Source: Treponema sp.
Lineage (GTDB): Bacteria; Spirochaetota; Spirochaetia; Treponematales; Breznakiellaceae
Assembly: GCA_031264395.1 (NCBI GenBank)
Contig: JAISEB010000321.1
Span: 1 to 13,686 of the forward strand
Length of the DNA: 13,686 nucleotides
Direction of reading: 5' to 3'
Below, piece after piece: positions 6,470 to 13,278 of the stretch. The notes beneath the pieces are model-generated. The model had not been told where the DNA came from and made no database searches. It saw only the letters and a list, made by a program, of their open reading frames with translations. How positions within the stretch are numbered: the first letter of the stretch is position 1; each line of letters opens with the position of its first letter. A program made the position numbers and the translations under genes.

Positions 6470-8410
6470 CTATTTCTTTTTCTTTTTTTTCGGGACAATG
6501 ACCGGTTCTCTCGCAGCCGCTGCCGCCGCCTGGGCCGCCCGTTTTGGCGCCAGGTATTTGTTAATTGCCAGCTGCTGGACCAGGGTCAGCATATTGGAAA
6601 AAATCCAGTAGATGAGCAGCCCCGAAGGCACATCGTACAGGATAAAGAAGAAAATAAGCGGCATGGCGTAGAGCATCAGCTTCATCTGCGTATTACTCTG
6701 CTGATCCGGCGTCTGGGTCACTTTTCCGTACAGGAGCTGGGAGCCCACATAAATAAAGGGCAACAGCCGTATGTCGGTCCAGCCCAGGATGGGCAGGCTG
6801 AAACCGGAAAAATGATACACCGATTCGGGAAGGGAAAGATCGGGAATCCATTTCGGGATGAACAGGGCCCCCCGGAGGTCAAAATGGTTGTTGAAGAGAT
6901 TGTACATGGCAAAGAAGATGGGGATCTGCAACAGCATGGGAAGGCAGCCTGAAACCGGGTTGTACCCTTCCTTCTTGTAGAGTCCCGCCATTTCGGCATT
7001 CATCTTCTGGGGGTTATCCTTGTATTTCGCCTGCAGCTCCTTGATCTTTGGGGAAATGGCCTGCATGCGAAGGGTGGATTCGGAACTCTTTTTTGTAAGG
7101 GGAAAGAAGATCACTTTTACAAGGAGGGTAAGAAGGATAATTGCCACCCCGTAATTCGGAATCATACGGTAAAAAATGAGCAAGAGCCATTTAAGAACCC
7201 TTTCCAGAGGGCTAAGAAAACCTCTGGTATTTGCCGCCTCAATGAGCTGCGTATTCTGAAGATTGAAACCGTTTCTTCCGTTGTTGTAAATGGCAAGGCT
7301 TTCCTGGTTTTTTGGGCCGATGTAAAAACGGTAGGTGTCTTCGGTCCGGGATGTGGAAAGAGGCGGCCGTATGATATAAAGGCGCGATGCCGCGGGAAGC
7401 CCCGGTTCCGGTTTGGCGGAAAATACCATGTCGTATTGCGCCGGATACGGAATGGCGATAAGGGTGAAGTATTTCCCCGCTATGGCCGCCCAGTTCGGAC
7501 GGGAGTTGATGATGTTGGGGCGCTCGTCGTTTATCTTCTCAAGCCGCCGCTTGCCGTTGGTATAGGTGATGTACTGGCGGTATTCGTAACGCTGATCAAG
7601 TTTCTCAAAGGAGGGGCCTATCTGGGGACCTGTGATCAGCGTGTAGGCGGCGCGGGAAACGTTCCCGGAATTTTCCGTTGCGAAATCAAAACCCGGAACC
7701 GAATAACCGCCGTCAAGCGAGACGGTCAGCTCGAACATAAATTCGTTGGGTTTGAAATCGTAGCGCTTGGTCAGCGTAAAACGGCCCGGTGAAGCTCCTC
7801 CTCCCGGAGAAAGGGTGAAGTCACGGTAAAATTCCACCGAATAATCGGAAATCCGCCGCACATGAAAAAGGGCGTTCACAGGCGGGGCGTTCTGATCCCC
7901 AAAGGCTATGGAGAAGGCATGGGCCTTCCTGTCGCCCGAAAGGATCATTTCCACCGGTTCTCCCTTGTCGTCGTGCTCCTTGAGTTTCCAGGAGACAATA
8001 TCCCCGCCTGCGCTGGAAAGCGTTGCCGTAAGGATATCGGTGTTGATGACAACGCGCTCTTCCTGCGTCGGGGAAAGATCAAAAAAATTCGCGAGGTCGC
8101 TTTCCGCCAGGGCATTTTCCGCTTGGGGCCCGGTTTCTCCGGCGGCGGGATCATACAATTCACCGGCTTCAACGGACGGACCGGCGGTTCCGGGCCCGGC
8201 GGATTCGGCGGCGGCAGATCCCGTTGCAGGAGCGCCGCCCGCGGGAACCACCGACGCGGCGTTTCCCGCAGCCGGCGCGGAGGCGCCCTGAGAGGCGGCG
8301 CCGTTTGCCGGAAAGGATGGTTTAGGGGGAAAGAAGATCCCCTGAACAAAATAAAAACCCAATATGACGGCGACTGAAAGCACAATCGCCAGGATCGTAT
8401 TCTTTTCCAT
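6470..8410 (-). CDS. yidC: YidC membrane protein insertase
   Basis: YidC inserts and folds inner-membrane proteins, alone or with SecYEG. The 646-residue protein has an N-terminal transmembrane segment (about 6-27), an Ala/Pro/Gly-rich linker (about 31-100), the large periplasmic domain of the Gram-negative type (about 110-385), and the conserved five-helix core from about 405. Hallmarks are F-F-P-L-T-K-K-S-S at 435-443, S-P-K-I-K-E-L-Q and N-P-V-S-G-C-L-P-M-L-L-Q-I-P at 484-497. At the place of the conserved groove arginine (R366 in E. coli) this protein has K432 by my alignment. It is about 100 residues longer than E. coli YidC, owing largely to the linker and an Ala-rich tail ending in six lysines, which may contact the ribosome. 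The ATG is 7 bp after the yidD stop, and its AGGAG overlaps that stop. Confidence 0.97.
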   Translation of the reverse strand: MEKNTILAIVLSVAVILGFYFVQGIFFPPKPSFPANGAASQGASAPAAGNAASVVPAGGAPATGSAAAESAGPGTAGPSVEAGELYDPAAGETGPQAENALAESDLANFFDLSPTQEERVVINTDILTATLSSAGGDIVSWKLKEHDDKGEPVEMILSGDRKAHAFSIAFGDQNAPPVNALFHVRRISDYSVEFYRDFTLSPGGGASPGRFTLTKRYDFKPNEFMFELTVSLDGGYSVPGFDFATENSGNVSRAAYTLITGPQIGPSFEKLDQRYEYRQYITYTNGKRRLEKINDERPNIINSRPNWAAIAGKYFTLIAIPYPAQYDMVFSAKPEPGLPAASRLYIIRPPLSTSRTEDTYRFYIGPKNQESLAIYNNGRNGFNLQNTQLIEAANTRGFLSPLERVLKWLLLIFYRMIPNYGVAIILLTLLVKVIFFPLTKKSSESTLRMQAISPKIKELQAKYKDNPQKMNAEMAGLYKKEGYNPVSGCLPMLLQIPIFFAMYNLFNNHFDLRGALFIPKWIPDLSLPESVYHFSGFSLPILGWTDIRLLPFIYVGSQLLYGKVTQTPDQQSNTQMKLMLYAMPLIFFFILYDVPSGLLIYWIFSNMLTLVQQLAINKYLAPKRAAQAAAAAAREPVIVPKKKKKK

Positions 8411-8417
8411 AAAACTC

Positions 8418-8627
8418 CTATTTTAGCGGATCATAACCGCCCGGGTGAAAAGGATGGCAGCGGAGAATCCGCCTTGCGCCAAAGTACAAACCCCGGAAAA
8501 GCCCGTATTTTTCCACCGCCTCGTAAGTATACGCCGAACAGGAAGGGTAATACCGGCAACAGGAAGGAAAATACGGGGACACGGCCCTTTGATAAAAACG
8601 TATTGCGATGAGGGCTAATTTTCTCAC
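8418..8627 (-). CDS. yidD: Membrane protein insertion efficiency factor YidD
   Basis: This 69-residue protein matches YidD along its whole length. It has the amphipathic start with R-F-Y-Q-R-A-V-S-P, the cysteine-rich core P-S-C-C-R-Y-Y-P-S-C-S-A-Y (C23, C24, C30), and the tail R-C-H-P-F-H-P-G-G-Y-D-P. YidD sits at the inner membrane and assists YidC-dependent insertion. The start is GTG at 8627, overlapping the rnpA stop by four bases (GTGA), so translation is probably coupled. AGGA lies too close to the GTG to be a good independent ribosome binding site. Confidence 0.95.
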   Translation of the reverse strand: MRKLALIAIRFYQRAVSPYFPSCCRYYPSCSAYTYEAVEKYGLFRGLYFGARRILRCHPFHPGGYDPLK

Positions 8628-9004
8628 GTCCTGGTTTCCATAAAAAGTCCGGCTCTGGTAAACAGAACGGCAAGCTGTTCTTTCCGGGATGGAAAGGTTT
8701 CGTCCTCTCGGGGCGGATAGACCAGCAAAACCAGATCAAAACCGCTTTTCAAACGGGGCCGCAGCCTCCGGTACGCTTCCCGCCCCAGCCGCCGCGCCCG
8801 GTTCCGTTCCACCGCGTTTCCGTATTTCCGGGGAAAGGTAAAACAAATCCGGTTGTATTCAAAACCATTATCCAATACAAAAAGTTTCGCTCCGGCGGAG
8901 CCAAACCGTCTGCCGTCCCGAAAAACCTTTCCTATTTCTTTTTTTCCCCGTAAACGCTCAATCCGCCTGAACCGGTAATCCGGCCCGGCGATTCCTTCAC
9001 TAAT
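8624..9004 (-). CDS. rnpA: Ribonuclease P protein component, unusual start
   Basis: RnpA binds the RNase P RNA and helps it trim tRNA 5' leaders. The core signature is plain: K-Y-G-N-A-V-E-R-N-R-A-R-R-L-G-R-E-A at residues 60-77 of the 126-residue reading given here. The frame also reads Y-R-F-R-R-I-E-R-L-R-G-K-K-E-I and K-V-F-R-D-G-R-R, the expected RnpA N-terminus. However, between the upstream in-frame stop (9031-9029) and TTG at 8875 there is no ATG, GTG, TTG or CTG. Starting at that TTG gives only 83 residues and loses the N-terminal helix and first strand. I place the start at ATT (9004-9002), which overlaps the last base of the rpmH... stop TAG and would allow coupling; ATC at 8992 is a poorer option. 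A sequencing frameshift between 9000 and about 8975 is the main alternative. Gene identity is certain; the start is not. Confidence 0.9.
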   Translation of the reverse strand: MSEGIAGPDYRFRRIERLRGKKEIGKVFRDGRRFGSAGAKLFVLDNGFEYNRICFTFPRKYGNAVERNRARRLGREAYRRLRPRLKSGFDLVLLVYPPREDETFPSRKEQLAVLFTRAGLFMETRT

Positions 9005-9155
9005 AGGGCTTCTTCTCGTCGGAAACCGTCAGCTTAAGCCGGCCCTTGGCCCTGCGGCGTTTGAGCACCAGCCGCCCTCCCCGGGTTTTCATCCGGGCGC
9101 GGAATCCGAATTTACGGTTCCGCTTTACCTTGCTGGGTTGATAAGTCCGTTTCAT
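9000..9155 (-). CDS. rpmH: 50S ribosomal protein L34
   Basis: A 51-residue, very basic protein begins M-K-R-T-Y-Q-P-S-K-V and continues with K-R-N-R-K-F-G-F-R-A-R-M, the universal L34 signature. It then has the G-G-R-L-V-L-K-R-R-R-A-K-G-R segment and ends S-D-E-K-K-P-Y. L34 is a small component of the large ribosomal subunit. The ATG at 9155 has a GGAG ribosome binding site (RC of 9164-9167) 8 nt upstream. It is the first gene of the operon leading to rnpA, yidD, yidC and jag, an arrangement conserved across bacteria. The C-terminus is a few residues longer than in many L34 proteins (usually 44-47). Confidence 0.97.
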   Translation of the reverse strand: MKRTYQPSKVKRNRKFGFRARMKTRGGRLVLKRRRAKGRLKLTVSDEKKPY

Positions 9156-9236
9156 AGGAACATCTCCTGTCTATCTATAAGGTTCATGAAAGCACGTTAA
9201 ACGGCGGACAATCGCACCGCACACATCAACATGTCC

Positions 9237-9265
9237 AGTATAGGGAAACAGGAAACAATGATCAA
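9237..9265 (-). promoter_or_regulatory. Promoter of the rpmH-yidC operon
   Basis: On the minus strand TTGATC (9265-9260) and TATACT (9242-9237) are separated by exactly 17 bp. Transcription should start near 9230, leaving a leader of about 75 nt before rpmH. It lies directly next to the 13-bp hairpin of the intergenic repeat, whose nearest arm ends 3 bp upstream of the -35. Confidence 0.6.
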
Positions 9266-9267
9266 GG

Positions 9268-9363
9268 CCAACTACGAGGCGAAGCCTCGTAGTTGGCTGG
9301 GGAGTTTTGCGGCAGCGGGGCGCCGTTTGAGGGCAGTGGCCGGATTCGGAGCCGCAAAACTCC
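9268..9363. repeat. Nested inverted-repeat element (REP/MITE-like)
   Basis: Two perfect inverted repeats stand side by side. The first has 13-bp arms, CCAACTACGAGGC (9268-9280) and its complement (9284-9296), around a GAA loop; the closing GCGAAGC is known as an unusually stable mini-hairpin. The second has 13-bp arms, GGAGTTTTGCGGC (9301-9313) and GCCGCAAAACTCC (9351-9363), around a 37-base GC-rich centre. The element lies between divergent genes, so neither hairpin is a terminator in the usual place. One arm recurs at 4857-4871, which marks it as a dispersed repeat. Short open frames across it are not convincing proteins. No transposase is in the window, so its mobility is unknown. Confidence 0.7.
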
Positions 9364-9399
9364 ACGTCCCCTTCGGTCCCTGCCTACCCCCAAAATAGG

Positions 9400-9411
9400 G
9401 CCGTGCACGGC
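9400..9411. repeat. 12-bp perfect palindrome GCCGTGCACGGC
   Basis: This palindrome lies in the repeat-rich gap, 21 bp before the GTG of the peptidase gene. It is followed by a perfect TTGACA (9414-9419), but I find no -10 at the right distance. The palindrome may be the outer end of the same repeat element or a protein-binding site. Confidence 0.4.
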
Positions 9412-9432
9412 TCTTGACAGAAAGCCGTACCG

Positions 9433-10581
9433 GTGTCAGCCTCGCAACAGATGATTCGAAAATCACCGGAGGCAGAGATACAGACGGTACGCTGGAGCCT
9501 TTTTCCCGTTTTAACCGCGGCGGGACTTGTCCTTGCCGGGTCCGGCCTTTTTTCGGGCTGTTATACCCTGAAGCAGGGAGCCGCCATGCTGGGTTATCTG
9601 AACCGGGCGGTCCCGCTGGAAAGCTTGCTCGAAGGGAATGCCCTTTCCGAAGCGGAGATCTCCGATTCCGATATGGAGAAAAACCGGCTTTTTGTGGAAC
9701 GAATCCATGATATACGCCGCTTTGCCATGGAAGATCTGGGTCTTGCGGAAAGCAAAAATTACACCAAATACGTGAAAATTGACCGTTCGTACCTTGCCGC
9801 GGTAGTTTCCGCCTCGGCGGAGGATTCCTTTGCCCGCCATGAATGGTGGTTTCCCGTGGTGGGTTCCGTTCCCTACAAGGGTTTTTTCGATCCCGAAGAT
9901 GCCAAAAAGGAAAGGGCGCTGCTGGAAAAAAAAGGCCTCGATGTATGGATACGGGGCGTTGACGCCTTTAGTACTCTGGGCTGGTTTGAAGATCCTCTGT
10001 ATTCGTATATGCGGGATTATGCCCCCGAACAGCTTGCGAATCTTGTTATCCACGAGCTGCTCCACGCCACAATTTTTATCAAGGGCCAAGTCCAGTTTAA
10101 TGAGGAACTGGCGGAATTTGTGGGAAGCGAAGGGGCCAGGCTTTATATGGAAAGCCGTTACGGCGCCGAATCCGGAGAATACCGCCGCATGCAGAATGCC
10201 GGAACGGACGCCGCCGCCTTTCTTGCTTTTATCCGGGAACTCATCGCGGAACTTGACACAGTGTACCGCAGCGGCGCGGCAAGGGAAACGGTGCTTCAGA
10301 AAAAGAAAGAGATAATCGCCTTGGCCATGGAGCGCTTTGACAGGGAATACGAGAGCCGCTTTCAGGGAGAAAGTTACCGGGGGTTTTCCAAATTGCCGGT
10401 AAACAACGCGTACTTGGAACTATACCGCCTCTACTACGCGGAAGATGATTATTTTACCCGCCTGTACGAAAGATCGGGCCGGGACCTCTTTGCGTTTATT
10501 GCCGCCGCGAAGCAGTTGAACGGCCTCCGGTCCGCCAAAAAAGATCCCCGCGGGGAACTGGAAAAGGCCTTGGTGCGTTAG
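9433..10581 (+). CDS. Lipoprotein zinc metallopeptidase, predicted aminopeptidase family
   Basis: The 382-residue protein has a lipoprotein signal: R9, K10 and R20, a hydrophobic stretch at about 22-40 and the lipobox L-F-S-G-C at C43, so it should be anchored in the envelope. The zinc motif H-E-L-L-H is at 207-211, followed by F-N-E-E-L-A-E at 222-228, where E224 or E228 would be the third ligand. The order and spacing, with W-F-E-D-P-L-Y before the motif, fit the predicted aminopeptidases of Pfam Aminopep (PF10023), whose substrates are largely untested. Starts possible are GTG at 9433 or ATG at 9451; neither has a convincing ribosome binding site, and an in-frame stop at 9415-9417 rules out anything earlier. 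It stands alone, divergent from rpmH and convergent with the acyltransferase operon. Confidence 0.88.
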   Translation: MSASQQMIRKSPEAEIQTVRWSLFPVLTAAGLVLAGSGLFSGCYTLKQGAAMLGYLNRAVPLESLLEGNALSEAEISDSDMEKNRLFVERIHDIRRFAMEDLGLAESKNYTKYVKIDRSYLAAVVSASAEDSFARHEWWFPVVGSVPYKGFFDPEDAKKERALLEKKGLDVWIRGVDAFSTLGWFEDPLYSYMRDYAPEQLANLVIHELLHATIFIKGQVQFNEELAEFVGSEGARLYMESRYGAESGEYRRMQNAGTDAAAFLAFIRELIAELDTVYRSGAARETVLQKKKEIIALAMERFDREYESRFQGESYRGFSKLPVNNAYLELYRLYYAEDDYFTRLYERSGRDLFAFIAAAKQLNGLRSAKKDPRGELEKALVR

Positions 10582-10607
10582 GGAAGCGCTTCCTGAGACG
10601 GCCTTTT
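10562..10607. terminator. Candidate bidirectional terminator
   Basis: An outer stem AAAAGGCC (10562-10569) / GGCCTTTT (10600-10607) encloses an inner palindrome GGAAGCGCTTCC (10582-10593). The structure ends in a T-run in both directions and sits between two convergent genes, overlapping the last codons of the peptidase. The outer stem is short with a large interior, so it is only a moderate candidate. Confidence 0.3.
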
Positions 10608-11811
10608 AATCCCAGTTTGATTCGGGAATGTTTCCCAAAAACCTCTCCGCAACTTCCCATATAACGATATCCGGTTTGTTTTCCAGTATATAGTCTTTGT
10701 CGTTTTGTTCGAACTGGTCACGGGTATTCTGCCTCCAGATATACTCCACATGGGAAAACAGGCTTGATGTATAGGGCTGTAATGAATAAAAGAAAGAATC
10801 CCTGAAAATAATGGCCTTTGGCAAATCCCGGTTATTACTTTCGGTAACAATGCCATTTACTCCGTTTTCACCTTCATATTTTTTATATGAATAATAAGAT
10901 TCCCAGCTGTCTTCCGGCTCGATTTCCACGTTTGTCCTTTGGCTGTATGACTCAAGGCCCATTATGGATACCAAATCTCCTGAGGTATCATACGTTACCG
11001 TTCTTGAGTAATTGTTTATAACGGGAAAATCAACGCCGGGAAAACAGGACCGGATCTTGTCGAACAACTGTTCATACGCATACAAAGCCCCCAGCAGATT
11101 CCAGTGCGTATCGGTTTCAAAGTAAAGCGGAAGGATGTTTGTTTCTTTTTGTGAAATTATATAGTCACGGGGGAATACGGTCCTGTCAAAAAGGCTTTGA
11201 GGCATATTGTTTAGAATCTGATCCGCCCTGGTTAAGCCTTCCGGACGGTCGAACGAGTAATGTTCGGGATATACGCTGTGTTTGTTTGGCGCGATAAAAA
11301 ATATAAATTGCATGCCGTTGTCGCTGCACCATTGGACGCGTTTTTCAAGCTGCTCCATCACTTTGGCAAGATCGGCGTCATCCAGCAGGTTCTTTTTTTG
11401 AAAATCCGCAAGAAGGTTTTCGCCATATTTGTCAATGTAATACAGCCAGCCGTCTTTCCCGATAAGGACCCGGCTATCCTGTTTTTTCTTGAGAATCTTG
11501 TAATTTATACGGTAATTCATTAACGCAAAGTACTTTCTGAATCCGAACCTGTCGTTAATATAAACGTCTACTTCCCCCGGAAGGCCGAAGTTCACGGCGC
11601 CGTTATGCGTGAGTTTTGGTTTTTCGGCCAGTCTTCTGTTTTCAATGGACGATGTAACGCTTTTACTGTCAAGAAATACAAGCGGGAGTAGAATTACCAG
11701 CAGAAAGGAAGCGATAAAGGCATATGTAACGATTTTTGTCCTGAACTTGATAAACAGCAGCGCAATGATGGCGGTGTAAGAAATCATAAAAATCAAAAGA
11801 AAGGTTTTCAT
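10606..11811 (-). CDS. AlgX/AlgJ-like SGNH (DHHW-type) acyltransferase protein
   Basis: The 401-residue protein has two N-terminal membrane segments (about 3-21 and 29-47), followed by an extracytoplasmic domain. It shows the marks of the AlgX/AlgJ branch of the SGNH fold: an N-terminal N-D-R-F-G-F-R block at 86-92, the catalytic Asp-His pair in D234-T-H236-W, and a candidate catalytic serine in F-R-D-S339-F. Such proteins work with a membrane-bound MBOAT partner, which passes acyl (usually acetyl) groups across the membrane for transfer to an exported polysaccharide. The partner is encoded just upstream, 9 bp away, and the AGAGG ribosome binding site overlaps the partner's stop region. The acceptor polymer cannot be told from this window. 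The gene looks AT-richer than those to its left. Confidence 0.85.
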   Translation of the reverse strand: MKTFLLIFMISYTAIIALLFIKFRTKIVTYAFIASFLLVILLPLVFLDSKSVTSSIENRRLAEKPKLTHNGAVNFGLPGEVDVYINDRFGFRKYFALMNYRINYKILKKKQDSRVLIGKDGWLYYIDKYGENLLADFQKKNLLDDADLAKVMEQLEKRVQWCSDNGMQFIFFIAPNKHSVYPEHYSFDRPEGLTRADQILNNMPQSLFDRTVFPRDYIISQKETNILPLYFETDTHWNLLGALYAYEQLFDKIRSCFPGVDFPVINNYSRTVTYDTSGDLVSIMGLESYSQRTNVEIEPEDSWESYYSYKKYEGENGVNGIVTESNNRDLPKAIIFRDSFFYSLQPYTSSLFSHVEYIWRQNTRDQFEQNDKDYILENKPDIVIWEVAERFLGNIPESNWD

Positions 11812-11820
11812 GCTGTCCTC

Positions 11821-13257
11821 TTAAAAACGGAAGTAAATAAACGGATTATATGCGTTGCTTGCGAGGCTGCATATTGAAAGAACAAAGAGGCCCAAGCTAA
11901 CGCCGTATTTTATTATACGGACGGGCTCGGCAAGGGGTCCGCCTTGAATCAAGGACCCGATTTTACGCCACCATGGCGCCGAAAAGGCTATTCCGGCTGC
12001 CAGCAGCATATAGAACCGCGCGTCAACGAGCAGACTTAATTCGGGATGATCCTGGGTATTGTTGTAGCGGAACAGGTTTGAAATAAATTCGACGCTTTCC
12101 CTGAGCTCAAGCCTGAAAAACACCCACAGCAGCACAACGCACGCCAGCGTATAAATGTGCGCAAGGGCGCGTTTGATAATTCCGTCCTTTATGACGGCGC
12201 TTATCCTGCCGCCTAATATTCTTTCAATGAACGATATGGTGCCGTGTCCCAGCCCCCACAGGATAAAGCTGACGGAAGCTCCGTGCCAGAGGCCGGTAAT
12301 GAAGAAAACGATGTACAGGTTGATTACCGTTCTTCCCCTGCCCTTTCTGTTCCCGCCAAGCGGAATATACACATAATCCATGAACCATCGTGACAGAGAG
12401 ATGTGCCATCTTCTCCAGAATTCCCTTATTGATTTTGAAATATACGGATAATTGAAATTTTCCAGAAAATTAAACCCGAACATCTTTCCAAGGCCTATTG
12501 CCATGTCGGAATATCCCGAGAAATCATAGTAGATCTGCAGGCTGTACGATATGATGGCTATCCAGGAGTAGTATGTCGGTACCGACAGGGGAGCCAGTTC
12601 AAAAATACCATCGGCTACTTCCGCAAATGAATTTGCAAGGAGCACTTTTTTGGCCAGCCCGGCAATAAACCGCTCAACCCCGCCGGCAAACAGGCTCGCG
12701 CTATGGGTTCTTTTATATATTTGCTCATTGATGTCGTGGTATCTGACAATAGGGCCCGCCATTAACTGCGGAAAAAACGTTATAAAGAGACCCAAATCCA
12801 AAACATTTCTTTGAACCAGGTTTCTGTCCTTGTAGGCATCGATTATATATGAAATCGACTGAAAGGTATAAAATGAAATGCCTATCGGCATGATGATGTT
12901 TTTTATTGTGATTGGCGGCAGTCCAAGGCCTGAAAAAAGCGGATTAACCAGGCTGGCGGCAAATCCGAGGTATTTAAAATAAAATAGAACCAGGAGATTG
13001 CCGGCGACGGCTATTCCCAGAACAATCTTTTTGCGGATGCCGCCCGGGGGTTCATCGGCAATGAACAGTCCCATCCTGTAATTAAACAGGATTGACAATA
13101 TCATTATTAAAATGTATTTTGGCTCCCCCCATGCGTAAAAGACAAGGCTGCAAAACAGCAGTATAAAATTTTTTCCTTTGATGACCGGGCAGTAGTAATA
13201 CAACAGCAGAACAACCGGCAGAAAAACAACCAGGAACGTAATTGAACTGAATAGCAT
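11821..13257 (-). CDS. MBOAT family O-acyltransferase (AlgI/PatA-like)
   Basis: The 478-residue protein is a polytopic membrane protein with the full set of MBOAT/AlgI signatures: M-P-I-G-I-S-F-Y-T-F-Q-S at 123-134, F-P-Q-L-M-A-G-P-I at 162-170, Y-D-F-S-G-Y-S-D-M-A-I-G at 244-255, E-F-W-R-R-W-H-I-S-L at 279-288 and G-L-W-H-G at 322-326. The catalytic histidine is expected to be H325, with H285 the second conserved one. It should take acyl groups from a cytoplasmic donor and move them outward for O-acylation of a polysaccharide, together with the SGNH protein encoded next. The length agrees with AlgI-type proteins. The ATG at 13257 has GGGGAG 11 nt upstream, slightly far. It follows the META-domain gene by 21 bp in the same direction. 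Confidence 0.95.
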   Translation of the reverse strand: MLFSSITFLVVFLPVVLLLYYYCPVIKGKNFILLFCSLVFYAWGEPKYILIMILSILFNYRMGLFIADEPPGGIRKKIVLGIAVAGNLLVLFYFKYLGFAASLVNPLFSGLGLPPITIKNIIMPIGISFYTFQSISYIIDAYKDRNLVQRNVLDLGLFITFFPQLMAGPIVRYHDINEQIYKRTHSASLFAGGVERFIAGLAKKVLLANSFAEVADGIFELAPLSVPTYYSWIAIISYSLQIYYDFSGYSDMAIGLGKMFGFNFLENFNYPYISKSIREFWRRWHISLSRWFMDYVYIPLGGNRKGRGRTVINLYIVFFITGLWHGASVSFILWGLGHGTISFIERILGGRISAVIKDGIIKRALAHIYTLACVVLLWVFFRLELRESVEFISNLFRYNNTQDHPELSLLVDARFYMLLAAGIAFSAPWWRKIGSLIQGGPLAEPVRIIKYGVSLGLFVLSICSLASNAYNPFIYFRF

Positions 13258-13278
13258 GTAGTACAGATCTCCCCGTGT

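Noticed and set aside
7862..8377. Plus-strand open frames opposite the YidC linker
   Set aside because: They mirror the GC-rich Ala/Pro/Gly linker and are low-complexity Gly/Arg sequences.
9268..9296. 13-bp hairpin as a rho-independent terminator
   Set aside because: Both neighbouring genes point away from it, and no T-run follows on either strand.
9156..9432. Replication origin next to rpmH
   Set aside because: In many bacteria rpmH lies near dnaA and oriC, but there is no dnaA gene here and I see no cluster of DnaA boxes in the gap.
9171..9466. Small minus-strand frames (64 codons each) across the intergenic repeat
   Set aside because: They are made of the inverted-repeat sequence itself, lack ribosome binding sites and resemble no protein family. 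They are more likely artefacts of the repeat, although similar frames could have been annotated elsewhere as hypothetical proteins.
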